Shown here piece by piece: positions 16,401-21,501 of a stretch of 23,833 nucleotides of DNA (positions within the stretch are counted from its first letter, which is position 1; the number at the start of each line of letters is the position of its first letter). The notes beneath the pieces were generated by a model that was not told where the DNA came from, ran no database searches, and worked only from the letters and a program-made list of their open reading frames with translations. This DNA is from Bacteroidales bacterium UBA3743 (GTDB lineage Bacteria > Bacteroidota > Bacteroidia > Bacteroidales > Paludibacteraceae): contig DFGT01000020.1 in the NCBI GenBank assembly GCA_002371265.1, positions 49,494-73,326 on the forward strand, read 5' to 3'. The translations under genes were made by a program, and so were the position numbers.

Positions 16401-17742
16401 CTACTGCAAGGCTGAGACGGACATCGTTGTCCTGGTAGACGCAAGGCTTCAGATGACAGCGGAGCTGGAGCGTATCCAGATATGCGAGGGCGAGACGACG
16501 AAGCTGATTGTCGACACGACTGGAACCGGCAATGTGCTTCATCCAGGGGATCTGGTACTAAAGGTGACAGAGACGACGATAGACGGAGACAAGACGATAA
16601 ATCTGACACCTAACCGCAGCACTGGCAAGCTTGAGGCGGAGGTGAGCCCTGTTCATGACGCAAAATATGTGGTGACATACACATACAAGGTTGGCGACCA
16701 GGACGCGTCGTCGAAGCCGCTTGAACTGACTGTGCATGAGAAATTCCAGGTGGAATGGCTGCCTGTGGCTCCTGTCTGCCAGGGAGACGCGGCGTCGGTG
16801 GAAATTGTCAAAGTCTACCCAGTCGGCACGGAACTAGACTGGAGCGACAACCCTGCGGACGAGATCGTCTCAGGATCGATATCCGGAGCGACATTCATGC
16901 CAATCCACACAGGATCAGGTGTCGCAAGACAGACGAAGACGTACAAGGTGATAGCCAAGAACGGCATATGTCAGGACAAGCCGTTCATGATAAACATAGA
17001 CGTGGACAAGCCGATCGAGGGCGAGATAATGACAGCCGACAAGATATGCCAGTATGACGAGCTGAGTCTGGACGCGTCATCATACCAGGCTGACACATAC
17101 GAGTGGAAGTATGAGGAGAAGGACTCTGTGTTCACGGGCGTGACAGCCAAACTGGTTCCGGATCCTGATTACGCGACATTCTCGTTGAGCATGACGCGAG
17201 GCAAGTGCTCGGCTGAGGTACAGAAGTATGTCGAGGTGACATCAGCGCCTTCAGTGCTTCAGGTCGACTCAATAGGCATCCGCCAGATAGAGATACAGAT
17301 GGAGGTCGGACTCGGAACGGGAGAGTTCAAGTATATTATAGACGGCAATGAGGACGACCCAGAGATAGGCAACAACATCAGGGACGGACTCTCGTACAGC
17401 GAGCATGTTGTGAAGGTGATAGACGAGGTCGGCTGCTCGACGGAGTTCAGGTTCGTGGTCAACAACCCTGCGATCGAGATACCTATTCACGTCTCACCTA
17501 ACGGGGACGGCGTTTCTGACAGGTTCGTGGTGAAAGGTTTGGCGGAGGGCTACCCTGACGCCAAGGTGACGATCTTCGACCGCTGGGGCAAGGAGCTCGC
17601 CTCATACAACGCGGGAGACGGAACCGACTGGGATGGAGTCTACAACGGAGTGTCAATGCCGTCGACCGACTACTGGTACGAGATCCAGATCAAGGAGATA
17701 AAGAAGACCTACACAGGCCACTTCACTCTGATCAGACAGTAA
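10438..17742 (+). CDS. Giant secreted Ig-like repeat protein with canonical T9SS type B sorting domain
   Basis: The product is 2434 residues from this ATG, probably a very large surface protein exported by the type IX system. The signal peptide is residues 1-29 (MKKSLFSLICSIGLLHSVSSSA, then Q), a hydrophobic core after a Lys-rich start. An in-frame ATG at 10384 would add 18 hydrophobic residues and lies too near the likely transcription start; ATG 10459 is an equally good alternative. Residues about 97-310 and 406-644 look like two jelly-roll modules, ending in GIDNIHI and AIDNIIF. Then follow a dozen or more Cys-containing Ig/PKD-like modules, many opening with 'YCxN' or 'xCEG'. The C-terminus has SPNGDGVSD (2353-2361), IFDRWGKEL (2379-2387), WDGVYNG, DYWYEI and GHFTLIRQ, the full type B signature. 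From about residue 1632 it is collinear with the protein at 34-4092 but carries two extra modules. Base composition shifts strongly near 13260. It stands alone between the tRNA operon and its own terminator. Confidence 0.9.
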   Translation: MKKTNLKMKKSLFSLICSIGLLHSVSSSAQCVVGGTDFDTSTDLCCPILESNGKPGKGGWYDEDLDWKKLCTKDMSIGTEAAIHHGLLSNVAGTTGSLDLTGVDKIFLSNNLNPDAAGTHYGKSSIVAQPKLISPFLKANDTPNNMFVNVGCKDRFPMLSYSITGLEPGSEVTLTFTVYDLFDVTYFRYLNDTVCAGTNAKKKMSDFMAGYNYVASSKSIGGGNGLEFGVTSSADVKAGEVLFDPYNNNMLKRDVLTKENTAKIAFGGSANMKHTTKVPDTGSLTFYFYRTSDCYKIPVGIDNIHIEGSIKPAITYTGNPCPEQPLRIFTKQSYPDGTTFSWKESVTGLTSTDASFNFIPDAAETDYTVTCEVTLPGCKPAKSAPLTIHSGTCCTTTDGAPMAMTNLFFDDFGNFVSDDTYEWTDRMGTTHTEKIPAGHMHYSQSMGSTYKTPCARAYNIESTGATLKVPYLRDEGANKELYDHGMYVISAHGGYPSGVNRDADGYAKGIPATKSTGGMLQFDLLDDGSQDDFFEIDVEHICTGKEITFGAAFASMSEHPGCIEVTLEHKGKVLESDSKSFTGGPDGWKDVNKKFTIASKDVGGADEVTVTMKVKHNQSCVPLVAGTGDTRDYAIDNIIFQVCSPPDVNVMSSVSTGKNILDLCTEDALTLTSITTGEGQVGASAVERFYTYSNGQPDPNKKVGYVYQYTFDDPANESEINKIDWKTLHSDEVLDKETFEVKVQEYWDEIFSKLEDDPNHEKHIFFRVVVGEYNDLIADQSWKKSSAFSPCRKISISKIPVVAGLNCAACSHLDFEKTGVTFTADNGKLDTKKKTVELCSGESVNLGIEEAVQGVDKDGNVYGNYDVKWFKEEAKGTALETKKCKTDDDTEAPTLSVSYDDVKSAGATGVKYIISFHDYFDPKLAVTPCDMTDTITVIANPKPEKTLDKPDPFCEGTLASEPEKKISGYAIQWFETDTDTTKASEIAEPEIGTLTKAESPKSYYYVLTDETTGCRGDANEYVVKVNKAEANNVDNSKMIEYKKADAIGGSLKPLDQQSGSTFKQALSVKDHTLMIGLVEGATDATAPDLATAKFGAASSTIPTPTVKDMNNSDDEYLWYYTYLESKDGCLSDTLLVGVVIKGAPSPITYSAAYCVNSPEVKPMSEYAEPAIEDKNGTLKFYDTDKTTPMDPSDFPSVSTPGKYTYWVSQESSTGGGESSKQPIVIEVYGVNDVELAKPSDKYCKNDQNAKAVDDIVSSVAASGNNKDYIKSDEWEFFEANEPTLNEKTSGAASTMSVSTSTAGEFKYYARRIYRVDNKLTNSTEVCYGKHVEYTVEIQSVSDPITTNVTYLKAEGAPENGGFKKPTTQNPDAVIGDANCTDCSIVWYDENKVQIDESEATPKYNASLEGNEEHTYYVKQVNSLGCESDFKEVVIIVSGYPTPTVKNISVCENSSKLTGTIPAKINETDAAKESDFKLVWYKSNADGTMDESQEFDEIELNPSIQTVESGSEKTEYKYYVLQRLVSSTTKPYAQSAPVPVTVTINAKPRLKELVTAPKCKGESQKLSEMYKSDIEGCKATYYDSNHGSMVEMPSDVVTEAGLYEVKGWYVINKGSSDEEVCWSSSQDLTVVFHELDANIVGLDRTCPGVDVNLDADVVIGGGLQLSDVHYAWTNNLNSKTGDQQTYNTGVEGLDVTGNNMEVTLEVWSDACKKSKERTKTHNIKVGDGPLDGKIAFSENNNTETKEEFVSASSIEFNSCGGKVEVKLTGIVNKDGGKYTLSGSSSESGSFSSETDGEATLSLGEGTYTLEYVNECPTKFEFTIHDFSNKASSTNSNMTICEKEKWSAEIVNIEGPKPKIEWQKDGLEILGETNEKLQFNESKPEDSGVYTYTLYSAGCRFDGKIATGNALKVKPYVVFDESSYEKKYEVVNGDKQEINLGIKVPASVSDIESDIKWTDMNSGFSHEGTGLLIDPVDTDYNLHIVAENKNYCKAETDIVVLVDARLQMTAELERIQICEGETTKLIVDTTGTGNVLHPGDLVLKVTETTIDGDKTINLTPNRSTGKLEAEVSPVHDAKYVVTYTYKVGDQDASSKPLELTVHEKFQVEWLPVAPVCQGDAASVEIVKVYPVGTELDWSDNPADEIVSGSISGATFMPIHTGSGVARQTKTYKVIAKNGICQDKPFMINIDVDKPIEGEIMTADKICQYDELSLDASSYQADTYEWKYEEKDSVFTGVTAKLVPDPDYATFSLSMTRGKCSAEVQKYVEVTSAPSVLQVDSIGIRQIEIQMEVGLGTGEFKYIIDGNEDDPEIGNNIRDGLSYSEHVVKVIDEVGCSTEFRFVVNNPAIEIPIHVSPNGDGVSDRFVVKGLAEGYPDAKVTIFDRWGKELASYNAGDGTDWDGVYNGVSMPSTDYWYEIQIKEIKKTYTGHFTLIRQ

Positions 17743-17772
17743 ATAGAATCTGACATCAGTCAGTCAATGTTT

Positions 17773-17803
17773 GGGTGCGGGACAGATGTTCCGCACCCTT
17801 TTT
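17773..17803 (+). terminator. Intrinsic terminator of the giant Ig-like gene
   Basis: GGGTGCGG pairs with CCGCACCC and the stem extends by three more pairs (one G-U) to a four-base loop; a T run follows. It lies 30 bases after the stop codon. Confidence 0.9.
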
Positions 17804-18014
17804 GTATGATGTATGGAATATCTGTTATAGATGAAAATCCTGTTTGAAAACAATAAGATTAAGAAGCTATGTTGTAGATTATTCGTTATGTTCTTTCATA
17901 TTTGTTACAAAACGGCATCAAAAAAATAAATTTATTAGTTAATTTTGACATACAAATACAATAATGGAAATGTATCTTACGTTATAGGTAAGAAAAGAAC
18001 TTAAATTTAAGACC

Positions 18015-19037
18015 ATGATATACCGTAGTAAAGCACCGTTGAGACTAGGTCTTGCGGGAGGTGGCACAGATGTCTCTCCATTTTCAGACCTTTATGGTGG
18101 AGCTATTCTCAACGCAACAATAAATATGTACGCATACGCCACTATCGAACCTTTGAATAATGGCAAGGTGGAATTTGTCGGACCAGATTGTGATGAATTT
18201 GAGATCTGTGAAGCAACGGAGAAATTGTCAACTGAAGGATTCTTCGTTTTGGCTCGTGGCGCTTATAATAGAATAGTGTCTGATTTTACGCATTCTCCAC
18301 TTTCTTTCCGTATCACGTTGCATGTGGATGCACCTGCAGGTTCGGGACTTGGCACATCGTCTACTCTTATGGTGGCAATTGTGGGAGCCTTTGCAGAGTG
18401 GCTGAAACTTCCTCTTGGAGAGTATGACATAGCCCAGTTGGCTTATAAGATAGAGCGTGAGGATTTGCAGATGGCTGGTGGCAAGCAAGACCAGTATGCA
18501 GCAACGTTCGGAGGCGTGAATTTTATGGAGTTCTATGCCGATAATAAAGTGATTGTGAATCCTCTTCGTGTGCGTTGTCAATTCCAGAATGAACTTGCCC
18601 ATAATCTTCTTCTTTGCTATACACAGACGAGTCGTGAGTCGGCTAAGATAATCGAAGGTCAGGTGAAGAATGTGAAGGGGAAAAACCAGACGTCGATTGC
18701 TGCTATGCATAAGTTGAAGGAGCAGGCTATCCAGATGAAAGAGCATTTGCTAAAGGGTGATATCGACGCAATGGGAGAACTCCTTAATTTCGGTTGGGAG
18801 TATAAGAAGAAAATGACAGATGGAATATCAAATCCTTTTATTGATAAACTATATGAGACAGCCCTGAAAGCAGGGGCGACGGGAGGAAAAATTTCCGGAG
18901 CTGGTGGTGGCGGATTCATGTTCTTCTATTGCCCTAACTGCACACGTTTTGCTGTAGAGAAGGCTTTGTCTGAACTTGGAGTGGCTGCAAAGAGATATGA
19001 GTTCACTTCAAATGGCTTAAAGACTTGGACAATATGA
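18015..19037 (+). CDS. hddA: D-glycero-alpha-D-manno-heptose 7-phosphate kinase (GHMP family)
   Basis: This 340-residue cytoplasmic enzyme is predicted to phosphorylate D-glycero-D-manno-heptose 7-phosphate at C1 with ATP, giving the alpha 1,7-bisphosphate on the way to GDP-heptose. GHMP kinase signatures are present: the N-terminal KAPLRLGLAGGGTDVSPF (6-23), the ATP-binding APAGSGLGTSSTL (106-118), GGKQDQYAATFGG (155-167) and the C-terminal GGKISGAGGGGFM near 294-306. The length and the LGLAGGGTD start fit HddA rather than galactokinase or mevalonate kinase; the related fucokinase/GlcNAc kinase type is a less likely alternative. It begins about 210 bases after the preceding terminator, so it has its own promoter, which I could not define. 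Its TGA overlaps the ATG of the next gene (ATGA at 19034-19037), so the two are translationally coupled. Confidence 0.87.
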   Translation: MIYRSKAPLRLGLAGGGTDVSPFSDLYGGAILNATINMYAYATIEPLNNGKVEFVGPDCDEFEICEATEKLSTEGFFVLARGAYNRIVSDFTHSPLSFRITLHVDAPAGSGLGTSSTLMVAIVGAFAEWLKLPLGEYDIAQLAYKIEREDLQMAGGKQDQYAATFGGVNFMEFYADNKVIVNPLRVRCQFQNELAHNLLLCYTQTSRESAKIIEGQVKNVKGKNQTSIAAMHKLKEQAIQMKEHLLKGDIDAMGELLNFGWEYKKKMTDGISNPFIDKLYETALKAGATGGKISGAGGGGFMFFYCPNCTRFAVEKALSELGVAAKRYEFTSNGLKTWTI

Positions 19038-20266
19038 TTACAGAAGCGATTATATTGGCAGGTGGTTTTGGCACACGTCTGAAGCATGTGCTTGGGAATA
19101 TTCCTAAGCCGATGGCACCAGTCGATGGCAGACCATTTTTGGCTTATCTGTTTGAGCGTCTTCGTGGTGTGGGCATCAATCACGTCATCTTATCCACTGG
19201 CTATATGCACGAGAAGGTGCAGGAATATTTTGGCGACAGCTACCGTGGCATCAATATCAGCTATGCTCAGGAGACAACTCCTCTATTTACTGGAGGTGCG
19301 ATTGCTCTCGCGTCGACTTATGCAAAAAGCAATGATATTCTTGTGCTTAATGGAGACACTCTTTTTGATATAGATTTCGCTGTCTTTCAAAAATTTCATT
19401 TTGAAAAAGGAAATAATATCACTATTGCCTTGCGCAAGGTGGAGAACGTAGAGCGATATGGGGCTGTGAAGGTGGATGCCGACGGCAATTTGCTCGACTT
19501 CGTGGAGAAAGGCAAATTGAGCGGGGAAGGATTTATCAATGGTGGCATTTATATTGTGAAGAAGGATTGGCTTTTGAAGCAGGGGATGCCGTCGAAATTC
19601 TCGTTTGAGAAAGAGATTCTTGAAATGCCGTCTTTCCGAAAAAATATTGTGGCTTATCCGTTCGGAGGTTATTTCATCGACATAGGAGTGCCGGAAGATT
19701 ACTATAAGGCACAGCGTGAGTTTGGAGGATTGTTTCCGAAGGCAAAATATCTTTTCCTTGACAGGGACGGAACGATAAACAAAAGAGTGGTCGGTGGATA
19801 TGTCACTAAGCCCGAGGAGTTTGTTTTCCTTGATGGTGTGAAAGATGCGTTGGCTATATTTGCGAAGAAGTTTGACAGAATCTTCATCGTCACCAATCAG
19901 CGAGGCATCGGCAAGAAACTATTCACTGAGCAACAGCTTGAAGAGGTCCATTCTTCAATGATGAAGGAGATTGTCGACGTGGGAGGACGAATCGACAGAA
20001 TTTATCATTGCGTCGACCTTACATGTGAGGAGACGGGAAGACGCAAACCTGAGATTGGAATGGCGAAAGAGGCAAAACGGGATTTCCCAGAGCTTGATTT
20101 TGCTGAATCGACGATGGTTGGCGATGCTATATCAGATTTGAAGTTTGGCTATAAAGCTGGAATGCAGACAGTGTATCTCCTCACCGACGGTGACGCTCCA
20201 GAGGAGACGAAAGATTATACAGACAAGTTTTACACAGATTTGAAAACATTTGCGGAGACATTATAA
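19034..20266 (+). CDS. hddC/gmhB: Fusion of heptose-1-phosphate guanylyltransferase (HddC) and heptose 1,7-bisphosphate phosphatase (GmhB)
   Basis: This 410-residue protein has two enzyme domains. Residues 1-230 are a sugar-nucleotide transferase: LAGGFGTRL (8-16) and PKPMAPVDG (24-32) bind the nucleotide, NGDTLFDID (106-114) holds the metal Asp, and GFINGGIYI (166-174) follows. Residues 237-410 are a HAD-IIIA phosphatase: LDRDGT (242-247) with nucleophile D243 and acid D245, VTNQRGIG (286-293), RRKP (336-339) and GDAISD (363-368). Together with the upstream kinase these would catalyse dephosphorylation at C7 and transfer of GMP, making GDP-D-glycero-alpha-D-manno-heptose; the isomerase GmhA is not in the window. 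The zinc loop of GmhB is altered: C326 and C331 are present but the Cys-x-Cys before RKP is T334 and R336. The start is the ATG inside the ATGA overlap; a TTG at 19025 is also in frame. Nucleotide specificity (GTP) is inferred from the pathway context. Confidence 0.86.
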   Translation: MITEAIILAGGFGTRLKHVLGNIPKPMAPVDGRPFLAYLFERLRGVGINHVILSTGYMHEKVQEYFGDSYRGINISYAQETTPLFTGGAIALASTYAKSNDILVLNGDTLFDIDFAVFQKFHFEKGNNITIALRKVENVERYGAVKVDADGNLLDFVEKGKLSGEGFINGGIYIVKKDWLLKQGMPSKFSFEKEILEMPSFRKNIVAYPFGGYFIDIGVPEDYYKAQREFGGLFPKAKYLFLDRDGTINKRVVGGYVTKPEEFVFLDGVKDALAIFAKKFDRIFIVTNQRGIGKKLFTEQQLEEVHSSMMKEIVDVGGRIDRIYHCVDLTCEETGRRKPEIGMAKEAKRDFPELDFAESTMVGDAISDLKFGYKAGMQTVYLLTDGDAPEETKDYTDKFYTDLKTFAETL

Positions 20267-20283
20267 TAGTTAATTGATTAGAC

Positions 20284-20314
20284 AAGAAGACGTGATTATT
20301 CGCGTCTTCTTTTT
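20284..20314 (+). terminator. Intrinsic terminator of the heptose operon
   Basis: An eleven-pair stem (AAGAAGACGTG with CGCGTCTTCTT, one T-G) with a six-base loop runs into a T stretch, 17 bases after the stop codon. Confidence 0.9.
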
Positions 20315-20384
20315 GTTGGATAGCAATTTTGATAATGGTTAGATGTAATTAAAAGACTCATCCATCAACTAAAAATAACATATT

Positions 20385-20476
20385 CCCAGGTACGAGCCGA
20401 GGGACAAGCACATAAAAACAAAGAGGATAGAAGAACTCAGAGAAATTCTTCGATTTTTTAAGAGAAAAAGAGTCGG
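20385..20476. repeat. Dispersed noncoding repeat, copy 1
   Basis: It starts CCCAGGTACGAGCCGAGG, continues AGCACATAAAAA, then GAACTCAGAGAAA, TCTTCGATTTTTTA and GAGAAAAAGAG. The same order of blocks is found at 23543-23646. Copies are diverged but clearly related. Function and true boundaries are unknown. Confidence 0.65.
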
Positions 20477-20607
20477 AAGATCAGTCATAAAATAGGAAAG
20501 ATCCTTTTTCGGAGGAAGTTCGTAAGAAAGGAAGACCATAAAACAAGTTCGTTTTTGATCTATATGCCCAAAAAACTGCTTTTTTTGATTAAAAAATAGC
20601 AAAAAGA

Positions 20608-20638
20608 TTTGTAGGTATAGAAAAAAGTGCTACCTTTG
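20608..20638 (+). promoter_or_regulatory. Consensus Bacteroidota promoter of tRNA-Asp
   Basis: TTTG (20608-20611), a 19-base spacer and TACCTTTG (20631-20638) match the TTTG/TAnnTTTG consensus exactly. Initiation is expected about 30 bases before the tRNA. Confidence 0.88.
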
Positions 20639-20675
20639 CACTCGCAATCAGGAAATGAGAGCAAGACATAAAAAT

Positions 20676-20749
20676 GGTGTGGTAGTTCAGCTGGTTAGAA
20701 TACATGCCTGTCACGCATGGGGTCGCGGGTTCGAGTCCCGTCCATACCG
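20676..20749 (+). tRNA. tRNA-Asp (anticodon GTC)
   Basis: This is a 74-nt cloverleaf. The acceptor GGTGTGG pairs with CCATACC (one G-U). The anticodon stem CATGC/GCATG holds CTGTCAC, giving GTC. The T arm is GCGGG, TTCGAGT, CCCGT. The discriminator base is G, an identity element for aspartyl-tRNA synthetase. CCA is not encoded. It is a single-gene unit with its own promoter and terminator. Confidence 0.96.
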
Positions 20750-20752
20750 CAA

Positions 20753-20780
20753 GAGGAGTTCGATAATGAACTCCTTTTTT
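20753..20780 (+). terminator. Intrinsic terminator of tRNA-Asp
   Basis: AGGAGTTC pairs with GAACTCCT around a six-base loop, followed by a T run, starting four bases after the tRNA. Confidence 0.9.
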
Positions 20781-20955
20781 GTTGTATATGTTATTGTCCT
20801 TTTACTTTTAGAACCTGCGATGATAGATAGCCCGCTATTTTCTATCTCTTTTGACACTTGTGAAACCAGGATATATAATCATATATAAACAGGTTATGAG
20901 AGAAATACAATGTAAATCAAACTTGCAAATACACCATAAATATCCAAAAAAAGTA

Positions 20956-20963
20956 TAATTTTG
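20956..20963 (+). promoter_or_regulatory. Putative -7 box of the aroK-guaA operon
   Basis: TAATTTTG matches TAnnTTTG and lies 23 bases before the aroK ATG. No TTTG is found at the expected distance upstream, so the promoter is only half supported. Confidence 0.5.
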
Positions 20964-20986
20964 CACCGTCTAATTATAAATTGATA

Positions 20987-21487
20987 ATGAAGCGTATATT
21001 CTTGGTGGGTTATATGGGTAGTGGAAAGACTACCTACGGCAAGATGTTGGCGGAGAAATATAACTTGGATTTTAAGGATTTGGACGTCTATATAGAGCAA
21101 CGTCAGTTTAAGAGTATCTCACAAATCTTCAAGGATAGGGGAGAGGAGGGCTTCCGTAAGATTGAACATAATATGCTCAAGGAAGTGTCTGAGTTTGAAG
21201 ATGTCGTGATTTCAGCCGGAGGTGGCACGCCGTGTTTCTTCGACAATATGGAGATCATGAACGCTATGGGCGACACTGTCTATCTGGAGGCAAGTGCCGA
21301 GGTGCTTTTCGAATATCTTCGCACTGCCAAGAATGAGCGTCCGCTTCTTAAGGATAAGAGCGACGAGGAGATGCTTGAGTATATTAGGGAGTCTCTCGCT
21401 AAAAGAGTCCCTTTCTATGAAAAGGCTAAATATAGAGTAGACGCGAGGGATGTCGACTGGAGTCTTTTTGAAAAACTTTTGAAATAA
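20987..21487 (+). CDS. aroK: Shikimate kinase
   Basis: This 166-residue cytoplasmic enzyme phosphorylates shikimate at the 3-hydroxyl with ATP, the fifth step of the chorismate pathway to aromatic amino acids. The Walker A loop GYMGSGKT spans residues 8-15. The shikimate-binding region follows as DLDVYIE, GEEGFRKIE and SAGGGTP, and the lid as ERPLLK. Length is normal for the family. ATG 20987 is chosen because it places the Walker loop at the usual distance from the N-terminus; a TTG two codons earlier is less likely. The gene ends 14 A-rich bases before guaA, so the two are probably one transcript. Confidence 0.93.
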   Translation: MKRIFLVGYMGSGKTTYGKMLAEKYNLDFKDLDVYIEQRQFKSISQIFKDRGEEGFRKIEHNMLKEVSEFEDVVISAGGGTPCFFDNMEIMNAMGDTVYLEASAEVLFEYLRTAKNERPLLKDKSDEEMLEYIRESLAKRVPFYEKAKYRVDARDVDWSLFEKLLK

Positions 21488-21501
21488 TAAAAAACTATTA
21501 T

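Larger units (their letters stand above)
20267..20675. other. 409-base spacer between heptose operon and tRNA-Asp
   Basis: It holds, in order, the heptose operon terminator, one copy of a dispersed noncoding repeat (20385-20476), an A/T-rich stretch with no other recognisable feature, and the tRNA-Asp promoter. A 77-codon minus-strand reading frame (20369-20602) crosses the repeat but has no credible start context or family, so it is not called a gene. Confidence 0.7.

Noticed and set aside
20369..20602. A 77-codon minus-strand frame in the spacer before tRNA-Asp
   Set aside because: It runs through the dispersed noncoding repeat, has no promoter or ribosome-binding context, and its counterpart repeat at 23543-23646 has no equivalent frame.
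20655..20888. A 77-codon plus-strand frame covering tRNA-Asp and its terminator
   Set aside because: The start of the frame is explained by the tRNA and its terminator, and the rest has no recognisable protein features.
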